NCBI GenBank assembly: GCA_016124945.1 | Contig: WGMT01000038.1 | Span: 62,001-126,000, forward strand | From: a bacterium | Lineage (GTDB): Bacteria; Chloroflexota; Anaerolineae; Caldilineales; Caldilineaceae | DNA length: 64,000 nucleotides | Direction: 5' to 3' | Shown: piece after piece, positions 34,910 to 43,229 of the stretch | Numbering within the stretch: position 1 is the first letter of the stretch | Layout: every line of letters starts with the position of its first letter | Position numbers and translations under genes: made by a program | The notes under the pieces: generated by a model | Databases searched by the model: none | Told to the model about the DNA's origin: nothing | Seen by the model: only the letters and a program-made list of their open reading frames with translations

Positions 34910-35044
34910 GGTTTTCCCTCCGAATGAATCGTGTTAAGCGTTTCGTTTAACTGCATTTGTGTCCCCACTATACGCCCCGCCTGCTTGGCGAACAAGGACG
35001 AATCGCTTATCATGGACATTAGCAAAACTTATGGAAAGTTGGAA
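34910..35044. promoter_or_regulatory. divergent promoter region PDO / LysR
   Basis: 135 bp between two divergently transcribed starts, the usual arrangement for a LysR regulator and its target. No unambiguous T-N11-A box was picked out by eye. Confidence 0.4.
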
Positions 35045-35965
35045 ATGATGCTCAACCTCCACAAACTCAACATCTTCGCCACCATCGCTGAGGCGGGCAG
35101 CTTCACCGCGGCGGCGGAACAGTTGTATTTGACACAGTCGGCGGTGAGCCAGCATGTGCGCGATTTGGAAGCACAATTGGGCACAGAGTTGTTTGTGCGC
35201 GGGCGCAGTGGGGCCACGTTGACGCCTGCCGGAGAGACATTGCTCGGCTATGTGGAGCGTGTCCTCTGGCTGCTGGCCGAAGCTGAAAGCGCCGTGACCG
35301 ATGTCACCCACCTCAGCGAAGGACAGCTTCATCTGGGCGCGACGTCAACGGCGGCCGTCTACCTGTTGCCGCAGTGGGTGCGCAATTTCCGCCGCGATTA
35401 TCCGTCTTTGCGCGTGTCGTTGCAGACTGAGTCCGCAGATGCCATCGTGCAGGCGCTATTGGCTGATCAAATCGATTTGGGTTTCGTAGAAGGGGCGTGG
35501 CCGGAGACACAGCGATTGCATCACCTGCCGTTACAAGATTCGGAACTGCGTGTGGTTGTGGGCGAGGATCACCCCTGGCGCAGCCGAGACAGATTGTCGG
35601 TGCGCGAATTGGACAAACAACTCTTTATCACCTACTCGCCGCGCAACCCCGCCCGCACCTGGACAGACGAGATCTTTGGTCGCTACGACGTCTCTCCACT
35701 CATTGTTGCCGAATTCGACGATCCCGAAGCGATCAAGCGCGCCGTGATGGAGGGGATGGAAGCGTCGATCCTGCCCTGTTGCGCCGTGCGCCGCGAATCG
35801 GACGAAGGGCGTATTCACTTGCTTTCCATCGAGGAACAGCCCTTGCGCCGCCCCATCGAACTTCTCTGGCGCGCCGACCGTCCGCTCAAGGCCACGGCAC
35901 GGGCGTTTCTGTCTTCGTTGGTGGGGCAGTATCCGTCTTTACTCGATGAGGTGGAGGCTCAATGA
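35045..35965 (+). CDS. LysR-family transcriptional regulator
   Basis: 306 aa. N-terminal winged HTH: LNLHKLNIFATIAEAGSFTAAAEQLYLTQSAVSQHVRDLE, with the LysR linker helix after it. Substrate-binding domain from ~residue 90 (GQLHLGATSTAAVYLLP). The resemblance to CysB/CbbR-like regulators is too general to name a ligand. ATG 35045 is chosen because GGAAAG stands 6 nt upstream; an earlier ATG at 35012 adds 11 residues. It converges with the histidine kinase 33 bp away. Confidence 0.9.
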   Translation: MMLNLHKLNIFATIAEAGSFTAAAEQLYLTQSAVSQHVRDLEAQLGTELFVRGRSGATLTPAGETLLGYVERVLWLLAEAESAVTDVTHLSEGQLHLGATSTAAVYLLPQWVRNFRRDYPSLRVSLQTESADAIVQALLADQIDLGFVEGAWPETQRLHHLPLQDSELRVVVGEDHPWRSRDRLSVRELDKQLFITYSPRNPARTWTDEIFGRYDVSPLIVAEFDDPEAIKRAVMEGMEASILPCCAVRRESDEGRIHLLSIEEQPLRRPIELLWRADRPLKATARAFLSSLVGQYPSLLDEVEAQ

Positions 35966-35998
35966 AGTGGCGCATGTGCGAAAGTCGTGATCGCCCCT

Positions 35999-37537
35999 TC
36001 ACGCTGTCTCGTGCCGCAGCGGACAATCCACCGTCACAGTAGTGCCGTGCCCCAGCTTCGACTCGATCTGCACGCGTCCACCGATGAGTTCCAGCCGTTG
36101 CGTCGTCTGCCATAAGCCGTGGCTGCCTACACTTTTGTTGCCTGTCTCATCGGCGCTGAACCCGTTGCCGTGATCGCGCACCTCAACACGAATCCAATCT
36201 TCTACCCGAACCAGGGTTACGAAGACCTCTGACACCTTGGCATGCTTGACCACATTGAAGAGTAACTCACGTACCACCTGCAACAACAAGATGCGCAAAT
36301 CCTGATCCGGCAAGCGCACTTCGTTGACAGCTCGCACGTGGACTGTCAGACCATGTTGCTGTTGCATCTGTGCTGCCAGCCAGTTGATGATTTCGGTCAA
36401 CCCGCTGGCGCTGAGGATGGGGGGGCTGAGATCCATGCTCAGCCGTCGAGTTACGCCGATTGAGGTCTTCAACGTCTGATCAATATCGTCGATGCGATTG
36501 AAGAGCTGTTCGCTGTCGCCTGCATGCAATGCGTTTCGCAATGCCTGAAGCTGAAACTGCGCGCCGAAAATGTGCTGTTGCAGGTCGTCGTGGAGGATTT
36601 GGGCGATGCGACGGCGTTCTTCTTGCTGCGCTACGGTGAGTTGGGCTGCCAGGGCGCGCACCTGTACCGTCCGCTCGGCGATACGGTCTTCGAGGGTCTC
36701 GTTGATGTGGCGGAGCGCTTCTTCTGCGTGCTTTTGATCTGTAATGTCGGCTACGACGCCCACAAGTCGCAACGGATCCCCATTGCCAGTAAATGCAAAA
36801 TTCCCATCAATGCTGATCCAGCGCACTTCTTTATCGGATTTACGCCGAATACGGCCAACGTAGTGTAGGGCACTCTTTTCCTGAATCGCAGTATCAATTG
36901 CCTGGTTGAACTCGGCAATGTCCTCTGGGTGCAGATAGCGATCAAAAAACTGTCTTCTGTCAAAAGGTGCATCGGCTTGTTGGTGGCCAAAGATCTCATA
37001 TATGCGCTCATTTTCCCAAACGGCATAATCGTTGGGCGCATTCCACTCGAAGACGCCAAGGCCCGCCGCTTCTGTGGCGATACGTTGGCGTTCCTGAGAG
37101 GCACGCAACTGCTCTTCGGCAAGCTTGCGTTCGGTGATGTCAATGCCGGTGGACTGAACTTCGATGGCGTTTCCGTCGGCGTCGAACGCAAGCCCACGGT
37201 TCGTCCATAACGTCCAGCGAACACCGTAGGCTGTTTCAAAGCGATTCTCAATGCGAATTTCAGGTGTGGTTGGGCTTAGTTGTGCAAGCTGAATGCGCAC
37301 CGACGGTCTATCGGCTTCGTTGACAAATTCCCATAAGTTGGCTGTGGCCAATGCTTCGGCAGTGGTGCCGCGGGCGCGTGCATAAGCACTGTTGACGAAA
37401 AGGATGGTGCCGTCGGGGCGGAAGCGGCATATCATCTCTGCCTGACTCTCGACGATGGCCTGGTAATGCACCTCGTTAGGCGAGCGAACATCACCTTGTG
37501 TCTTGTCGCTGAAAGAACGGTCTAGGCCGTTGGACAT
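35999..37537 (-). CDS. PAS-PAS sensor histidine kinase, NarL/DegS type
   Basis: 512 aa, no membrane segments, so a cytoplasmic sensor. PAS1 ~residues 22-138 (ICRFRPDGTILFVNSAYAR, ending in a PAC motif STGIDITERKLAEEQL), PAS2 ~145-270 (VVADITDQKHAEEAL), a coiled coil, then HisKA_3 with the phospho-His in RRRIAQILHDDLQQHIFG and an HATPase_c domain with N-box VRELLFNVVKHAKVSEV and the DHGNGF loop. The partner response regulator (NarL/FixJ type) is not in this window. RBS AAAGG upstream. Confidence 0.92.
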   Translation of the reverse strand: MSNGLDRSFSDKTQGDVRSPNEVHYQAIVESQAEMICRFRPDGTILFVNSAYARARGTTAEALATANLWEFVNEADRPSVRIQLAQLSPTTPEIRIENRFETAYGVRWTLWTNRGLAFDADGNAIEVQSTGIDITERKLAEEQLRASQERQRIATEAAGLGVFEWNAPNDYAVWENERIYEIFGHQQADAPFDRRQFFDRYLHPEDIAEFNQAIDTAIQEKSALHYVGRIRRKSDKEVRWISIDGNFAFTGNGDPLRLVGVVADITDQKHAEEALRHINETLEDRIAERTVQVRALAAQLTVAQQEERRRIAQILHDDLQQHIFGAQFQLQALRNALHAGDSEQLFNRIDDIDQTLKTSIGVTRRLSMDLSPPILSASGLTEIINWLAAQMQQQHGLTVHVRAVNEVRLPDQDLRILLLQVVRELLFNVVKHAKVSEVFVTLVRVEDWIRVEVRDHGNGFSADETGNKSVGSHGLWQTTQRLELIGGRVQIESKLGHGTTVTVDCPLRHETA

Positions 37538-38005
37538 GGGATGTACCTTTCCCAGTAGACGCTATAGACGACTGTGCGTCTAACGCTTGTGCGCAAGGTG
37601 AACACGTGCTGGCAAGGGCAATGACTTTGTAAGGTGTTTCTATGGGTGCAGTATATTTGGCTTTCTAAGGCGATGCAAATGGAAGGTAGCTTTCATTTGT
37701 GTAAGCAAACTGTTCTGTCTTGGACAGATGGGTGTATTTCAATTTCGGGGCATGCCAAGTGCCGGGACTTTTCGTCGCAGCGCCACTGCCTTCTCCCGTA
37801 CCGCCACCTTCTTCGTGAAGTCCCCGGCACTTTCACCCCCAGCGCTGAATACACCCTGGGCAGACCTGGGAATTGGCTGTGGTGTCCTAACTGCGCTACA
37901 ATGATGCCACTACATCCCACCGATCAAAAAAACCTGAGAAACGCTATGCTGAACGACCTTTCGCACGTTTGGACATGCGTCAACCAACGTTTATGTACCA
38001 GGGGA
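37538..38005. other. host-phage junction region
   Basis: 468 bp with no convincing gene between the last host gene (histidine kinase) and the first phage gene (holin). It contains a REP-like element (37757-37832). The left attachment site of the prophage should lie here or just inside it, but without the other end no direct repeat can be identified. Confidence 0.5.
37757..37832. repeat. REP-like hairpin element, copy 2
   Basis: AAGTGCCGGGACTTT (37757-37771) pairs with AAGTCCCCGGCACTT (37818-37832) with a single base gap. The arms match the element at 25357-25437, and the size is similar (76 versus 81 bp), but the interior differs. Confidence 0.8.
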
Positions 38006-38449
38006 CTATTTGGGAGGGTTTGGGGGAGTGGTAGCCTGGTCCTTATTGCTTATCTTTTTGATCGTATCTTGGAGCACCTGGGGGACAGGCAGCCCCGATC
38101 TAACGGCGTTTTCCAAAATGCTGATGCTTTCATGGGCCACATAGAACCCCGCCACCGCTTCAACCAGGGGAATGGGAATGCTTGGCGCTAAGTACTGTTC
38201 CAGTACTGCCGCCATGACAACAATTAGCTGGACGAGCGCCTTTTTGGTAATCCCCTTAAAACTGACTTTGCTATTCAGTTCTCCGTTCGAGCCAGCCACC
38301 AGCACGCCGCTAACAATGTCTACGGCTTGCATGATTAGAAGAACTTGCACCACAATGGGCGTATTCGCCCACAACATAGCCAGCGCCGCGCCAATGCCCT
38401 TGATTAGCGTCGGTATCCATTCCATGTTTTGCTCTTTAATGAAATCCAT
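38006..38449 (-). CDS. phage holin (toxin-secretion/holin 4 family)
   Basis: 147 aa. Small membrane protein that permeabilises the inner membrane at lysis. Order of features is typical of Holin_4: hydrophobic VVQVLLIMQAVDIVSGVLVAG, a basic polar turn (SNGELNSKVSFKGITKKA), hydrophobic LVQLIVVMAAVLEQYL, and IPLVEAVAGFYVAHESISILENA, then a polar tail. Start ATG 38449 with GAGGGAAAC upstream; an internal ATG (residue 9) could give a shorter form. Leftmost phage gene. Confidence 0.9.
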   Translation of the reverse strand: MDFIKEQNMEWIPTLIKGIGAALAMLWANTPIVVQVLLIMQAVDIVSGVLVAGSNGELNSKVSFKGITKKALVQLIVVMAAVLEQYLAPSIPIPLVEAVAGFYVAHESISILENAVRSGLPVPQVLQDTIKKISNKDQATTPPNPPK

Positions 38450-38518
38450 GTTTCCCTCGTCAGTAACACGAAAATGAATCGTCTGTGCCTACTAGTAAAC
38501 AGCAAAGGACCTGTTGTG

Positions 38519-39217
38519 ATGTTAGGGAAACTGCTGCTCATTTGCTTCTTGTTGTCCGGTTCGCAGCTGCACTTAAATTCGCGTAGCGCAACCCTACAAG
38601 CCGTAACCTATCTACAGGGGGAATATAACCCAACCCTGGGGCTGTATCGGGAATCCCCTGAAACAGCCCCAGATCGTCACTGGCTGGCTACCGACAATTT
38701 GTTGGCTGTCTATGCGTTGACAGGGGAGTGGAAGGGACCCCAGCATGGTTTGATAGAAGCTTTGACCGGTCAAGTAGTGGAGTGGCCGCCCAGGGGTGTG
38801 GTACAAGCTGAAGTAGCGCCAGGAGTTTGGCAGGAAAGACGTACTGGGGAAGGTGTCTTTGAAGACTGGAGAGACTATACAGACCTGCTGTTGTATGGGG
38901 CGCTGAACGCTCACAATGCCGGTCAGCCCAGATTGGCACATCAGCTATACACTGAGGCCGTAACAACTCACTGGAATGGCGTGGGCTTTGCCGATAAGGC
39001 TTTCCATGCCGATAGCAGGTATGCCACCTACAAAGTTGCTCTGGCTGTGATTGTAGCTACTGAAATTGGTGAGCCACCAGGTGAGGGCCTGCTTGACGTT
39101 CTATTGTCGAAGCAGGCCCCATCTGGTGGCTTTGTGGCTATGTACGATGCTTCAGGCCAGCCCGTGGGGGATACGAATACGGAGACGACCGCCTACGCTC
39201 TGTTGGCACTACGGTAG
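38519..39217 (+). CDS. secreted protein of unknown function in phage lysis region
   Basis: 232 aa. The N-terminal signal peptide (MLGKLLLICFLLSGSQL) is followed by helical sequence resembling terpenoid-cyclase/prenyltransferase alpha-alpha toroid repeats: YNPTLGLYRESPE, WLATDNLLAVYAL and SKQAPSGGFVAMYDASG followed by DTNTETTAYALLAL. The only plus-strand gene seen in the phage region. Its last 9 bp overlap the convergent 678-aa gene. RBS AAAGGAC. It looks like a cargo gene; function not assignable. Confidence 0.65.
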   Translation: MLGKLLLICFLLSGSQLHLNSRSATLQAVTYLQGEYNPTLGLYRESPETAPDRHWLATDNLLAVYALTGEWKGPQHGLIEALTGQVVEWPPRGVVQAEVAPGVWQERRTGEGVFEDWRDYTDLLLYGALNAHNAGQPRLAHQLYTEAVTTHWNGVGFADKAFHADSRYATYKVALAVIVATEIGEPPGEGLLDVLLSKQAPSGGFVAMYDASGQPVGDTNTETTAYALLALR

Positions 39218-41245
39218 TTTCTGGTTTCCCAAAAAATAGTAGTTATGCCGGTACTTCATATAGGCCCGCATTGCTTGCATGATTGTACCGGCAGTTTCTG
39301 CGTTTGTCGGGATCACACCGTCAACCTCATCCGGCATACCGAAGTGATCAATAATCTCACTCAGGAATGTCTTGGGCGGCAGGCCGTAGGGCAACGGGTT
39401 CACTGTTTGCCACGCCAACAGCGGGCCACCGTAATGGTTGGGGCGCAAGAGTAGACCGTTCTCAACCGTCTCCCCCCAGTATGTCCCTACTGAGTAGTCC
39501 AACCCCCAAGGTGTATAGACCAGTGTCTGCATGGCTGCATCGGCATAGTTCTTGCTGGTCTGGTCCCCATACTTATAGCCCAAAATCGTTTCCAGGACCG
39601 TGAACGCCGCCGTACGGACGCCACTTGTATAGGAGCTACTCTTCCCGAAGATTTTGATGCCGTTGCCGTTCCAGGCGATAGCCTCTAGATTGCGCGCAAC
39701 TTGTGTTGGTGTCGTGAGGCCACCACCAGTTCCAATGTATTGGTAGGCAGGTGACTGATGCTTAACCAATACATGGATTGCCTGGAGTGCTTGTACTAGG
39801 TAATCCTGTTTGCTCAGTGTCACATAGTTGTTCACACCCAATGTGCACACTTTGCTTTCGTATGGATACCGTGCCCAGTTGGTTTCAATACCCCAAGGAT
39901 AAGGCGCCTGATTTGTTCCATTTGCAGGTCCAGGCGCAAAGCAATCATAGTAGGGTTCTGTTCCCAAAAACCAATCGCTAGTTTTGGAGCCGACCCAGCC
40001 AAACATAGGCTTATAAAGATCGTGCGAGCCATTAGCATTGACAAGTGTATTTAACAAGTCGTCTGCTACAGCCTGATTCCCTGCCAAAATTTCAGCATAG
40101 ACGCCCATGTGGGTTGCATGTCGCAAAGTGTAGCGCGCCGCTGGAATGCCGATGGGCCCAACGTGACCGGTGGCTAAGTCCAGGCACCGATCCATGCCTA
40201 GCTGCCAACTGATCGGTAGACGGGTCAAGCCCAGGTTATCAACAATTTTATAGTTGTAATCAAACATCAGATCGACATAGGGCTTTGTGTCTCCGTAGCT
40301 ACGAACCGAGACACTATAGACTACACTGTCGGTGCTACAGTTGTTCGGATCAAATGGGTAATAGTAACGATCTGCCCAGATAACGGGTTCCCCGTAATCG
40401 TAGTCATGCCCAGCATCCCAAGTTTGATCCATCAGCTCATAGGTTTGAGCAATCACGCTATGGGTGATTTTCATATACGGTTTACTACGATCACTGTAGT
40501 AGTGGCCGGCAATACGTGGACTATCCGGCTTGTTCCATCCTTCAATTACAAGGGCCAGTGGAAAACCCATATACTCCTTGGTCATTCCTTCGTCCCACGC
40601 CACGAAAGCTCTGGTTAACTTCCGTAAATAGTAATGAATTTCTCCTGTAACGAACATCAAATCAAAAATGTTGCCCGGATCGCGCGTGTACTGCGCTGTG
40701 GGTGCTGCCGAATCAGTAACGGTTTGAAGTTCCGGATCGTCTTCCTGATCTTTCACCCGGTGCATACCACCATCGGCGCCGCTCAAACCAAAGGCAATCT
40801 GATGGCGTTCACCGTTTTCGTCATGGTGGAACACGTCAATCTTAAGTTCTTGAGCGTTTGTGACGAAAAGATTCATAATCTCTTCATCACTTTTGGCTTC
40901 GAGCTCTTTCAGAGGAATCCCTAGTTCATCACGCAGAATCTGCAAACGCATGGGGGTTTCCACTTGAACCCATTCTGGTTTTGTTGGTTCTGGTGCATCT
41001 GGATCTATCTCTACAACGGGGAAAACATAGCGCATACCGTCTTGATCGGGCTCAGAAATTGACCATTCCCGTTCCAATCCATTGAAGATACCTTGATGCC
41101 GATATGCTTCCGGGGGTATTTTATCGGGATCTGACACGTTACTTACCAGTGGCATATCAACTGGGGGATCTTCTTGGGCGAAGGTAGCAGTGGGTAGCAG
41201 GGACAGCAGAAAGGCAACAATTAAGAGGATACGGATACGATTCAT
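39209..41245 (-). CDS. large secreted protein of unknown function in phage lysis region
   Basis: 678 aa. Clear signal peptide (MNRIRILLIVAFLLSLLPTATFA, cleavage before QE). The mature part is aromatic-rich (many Trp/Tyr), reminiscent of helical-barrel exported proteins; no catalytic motif recognised. It sits between the tail spike and the holin, where an endolysin is expected, but I see no lysozyme, amidase or peptidase signature. The RBS (AGGAG) lies inside a hairpin (41249-41298). Possibly a lysogenic-conversion protein, an exo-acting enzyme or an unusual endolysin. Confidence 0.65.
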   Translation of the reverse strand: MNRIRILLIVAFLLSLLPTATFAQEDPPVDMPLVSNVSDPDKIPPEAYRHQGIFNGLEREWSISEPDQDGMRYVFPVVEIDPDAPEPTKPEWVQVETPMRLQILRDELGIPLKELEAKSDEEIMNLFVTNAQELKIDVFHHDENGERHQIAFGLSGADGGMHRVKDQEDDPELQTVTDSAAPTAQYTRDPGNIFDLMFVTGEIHYYLRKLTRAFVAWDEGMTKEYMGFPLALVIEGWNKPDSPRIAGHYYSDRSKPYMKITHSVIAQTYELMDQTWDAGHDYDYGEPVIWADRYYYPFDPNNCSTDSVVYSVSVRSYGDTKPYVDLMFDYNYKIVDNLGLTRLPISWQLGMDRCLDLATGHVGPIGIPAARYTLRHATHMGVYAEILAGNQAVADDLLNTLVNANGSHDLYKPMFGWVGSKTSDWFLGTEPYYDCFAPGPANGTNQAPYPWGIETNWARYPYESKVCTLGVNNYVTLSKQDYLVQALQAIHVLVKHQSPAYQYIGTGGGLTTPTQVARNLEAIAWNGNGIKIFGKSSSYTSGVRTAAFTVLETILGYKYGDQTSKNYADAAMQTLVYTPWGLDYSVGTYWGETVENGLLLRPNHYGGPLLAWQTVNPLPYGLPPKTFLSEIIDHFGMPDEVDGVIPTNAETAGTIMQAMRAYMKYRHNYYFLGNQKLP

Positions 41246-41248
41246 GGA

Positions 41249-41298
41249 GGCTCCTATGGTTGAAGAAAATTGGATACGCCTTCTTCAACCATAGAGCC
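41249..41298 (-). promoter_or_regulatory. hairpin burying the RBS of the secreted protein
   Basis: On the minus strand GGCTCTATGGTTGAAGAA (41298-41281) pairs with TTCTTCAACCATAGGAGCC (41267-41249), 18 pairs with one bulged base. The AGGAG of the downstream gene is in the 3' arm, 3-4 nt from its ATG. The stem starts 17 bp after the tail-spike stop, so readthrough transcripts would hide the RBS. Confidence 0.75.
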
Positions 41299-41315
41299 AA
41301 TCGTCTGCGACCGTG

Positions 41316-43223
41316 TTAGGTCAACTCTCGTATCGAAAAATCATCTCCATAAATATCGGCTGTGGTGGCCGATGGGCAGCGAAAAACCAGATCAGCACTT
41401 TGGGCTGTACCCGGTGCTACAATGTCCTGCTCAATCACGGTCCAGGTGCTGTACGTACTGCTTAAGGCGATGTTTTGCTCGCTAATGAAGCCGGTGCCGT
41501 CCGTATTGCTGAACCATCGAATCGTGAGGTACGTATCTGCGCTTCCTGTGCCTTTTGCCATTACCTTGATTCGGTAGGTTCTATTGCCGTTGACCAGGAA
41601 GTGCAAAGAGCGCCAATCCGCCGTGGCCGCCGTTACATTCAGCCTCAGGCTATGGTTTTCCGTATGGTATTCCGCTGTGGACCATTGTGTACCTGTGGCG
41701 CTGGCAAACCAATCTCGAGGGACTCCCCCGCCTGTGTCTGTTTCCACATCGGGATTACTGACCAGTTCCGGGCCTGCCTTTCGTCCGCTAATTGCTCGCC
41801 ATGATACATCACGGTTGGCTGTTACGGCTGCCGGTACCGTGATTGTGAATGTAGTGCTGGTTTTAGCAGAGACATAGGCGCCGGTTGTTTCGGTGCTTTC
41901 ATGGCCAAGCCAGACCATAGAAGGGGTGCCTTCCAAATCGTGTGTGACCGTTACTGTCGTCTGACCGGAAAGAATGGTGGCCACCCCGTGATTTTGCAGT
42001 TGTCCTACGCCCGGCCTGGACCCTTCCAGCTTGGTCAGGTTCGCTTGACCAATAATGCTGTCATAGATGAGGGCATTGCCGATCATGCAGTTGGGTCCGC
42101 ATCTACTGGCATCTACGCCGAATTCTGTATTTTCCAGGCTGACCAGAGTCCCGATTACAACATCTTCGTTGCTGGGGCCGTTAAAGGCCAAACCTCTGGC
42201 ATTTCTTTGGATCACCGCTGCGTCAATGGTCAGCTGCTTCACATAACCTTCTAGCCGGATGCCGTAATTGGCGTTCAGCCAACTGTAGATTTTGCCGATA
42301 TGAACTTTGTCCACATAGCTGACCGGTAACGCGTCGGGGTTGCCCTCAATATACAAGCCATCGCCGCCGCTAGCGGTCCAGACTGTACCAAAGAAGACAC
42401 GTTCACACGCCCCGGCCATGTAAATGCCCGCACCCAAGGCATTATCAATGATGGCAGTGCCAAACCATGCCTCAAACGCACCTGGCAGGTCCATGCCTTT
42501 GTCCATGTCAAGGATCTGGATTGACGTGAAGGCGTTACCGCCCTGCGTGCCGCCCGTACCAATGCGCAACCCTGGTCCGCTTGCCCAGTTGTCAGGTGCG
42601 GGACCTTTGATCCAAACCTGATTAAAGTGGTTATCATGGCAACTGCCTGACATGTTGATGCCCCTGTCACGCACCTGCATGTAAAGATTCTGGAACGAGT
42701 TTTCATTTGTACCGGACCCGCTGGTGTTGCCTTCCAGATCCCAGCCGCGCCAATAGTTGGTGATGAAGACGTGCTGGATGAAGGCATAACGCAAGGAATA
42801 CGCAGTAACAGCGGGAACAGATGTTGTGAGAGACGATGGATCGTCAATGCGTAGCGCGCCGAGCAAGGTAAAGTGATCGACTTCGTAAATGTTGAGGATG
42901 CTGTTGTTACCAGCCGGCTGAAATATCACACCGACCACCATCCACGTTTGGCCAGACACAGGGCTGAGTGCCGTGTCCAGTGTATACGTACCGCTCCGAA
43001 AAAAGAGTGTACCGTCCACACCCGCCGCGGTGATAGCAGCTTGAATCACGGTACTATGATTGCTGCCGCTGAACTCTGCTTCGCCGGTACGTGTATTGAA
43101 TGCCAGGCAGATGCTGCCCGACAGGTAAATGACATAATCAGCAACGTTCTGTGTGCCTGCACCCTTGCCGACATATTTCAGTATGAACGGCTTTAGTTTT
43201 TCGGCCAGTTCTGTTTGTCGCAC
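41316..43223 (-). CDS. phage tail spike with beta-helix and C-terminal carbohydrate-binding-like module
   Basis: 635 aa. A short N-terminal adaptor (~45 aa) precedes a pectate-lyase-type right-handed beta-helix opening (SGSNHSTVIQAAITAAGVDGTLFFRSGTYTL) and many Gly/Asn turns to ~residue 410. A beta-sandwich linker (~415-480) and a C-terminal module from about residue 485 (ELVSNPDVETDTGGGVPRDWF to TADIYGDDFSIREL) follow. That module matches the separate protein at 53551-54054. Role: receptor or surface-polysaccharide recognition and possibly cleavage. GTG start. Confidence 0.82.
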   Translation of the reverse strand: MRQTELAEKLKPFILKYVGKGAGTQNVADYVIYLSGSICLAFNTRTGEAEFSGSNHSTVIQAAITAAGVDGTLFFRSGTYTLDTALSPVSGQTWMVVGVIFQPAGNNSILNIYEVDHFTLLGALRIDDPSSLTTSVPAVTAYSLRYAFIQHVFITNYWRGWDLEGNTSGSGTNENSFQNLYMQVRDRGINMSGSCHDNHFNQVWIKGPAPDNWASGPGLRIGTGGTQGGNAFTSIQILDMDKGMDLPGAFEAWFGTAIIDNALGAGIYMAGACERVFFGTVWTASGGDGLYIEGNPDALPVSYVDKVHIGKIYSWLNANYGIRLEGYVKQLTIDAAVIQRNARGLAFNGPSNEDVVIGTLVSLENTEFGVDASRCGPNCMIGNALIYDSIIGQANLTKLEGSRPGVGQLQNHGVATILSGQTTVTVTHDLEGTPSMVWLGHESTETTGAYVSAKTSTTFTITVPAAVTANRDVSWRAISGRKAGPELVSNPDVETDTGGGVPRDWFASATGTQWSTAEYHTENHSLRLNVTAATADWRSLHFLVNGNRTYRIKVMAKGTGSADTYLTIRWFSNTDGTGFISEQNIALSSTYSTWTVIEQDIVAPGTAQSADLVFRCPSATTADIYGDDFSIRELT

Positions 43224-43229
43224 GACTCG

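Noticed and set aside
37634-38191. Plus-strand frame between histidine kinase and holin
   Set aside because: It crosses the REP-like element and runs antisense to the holin; no RBS or family motif.
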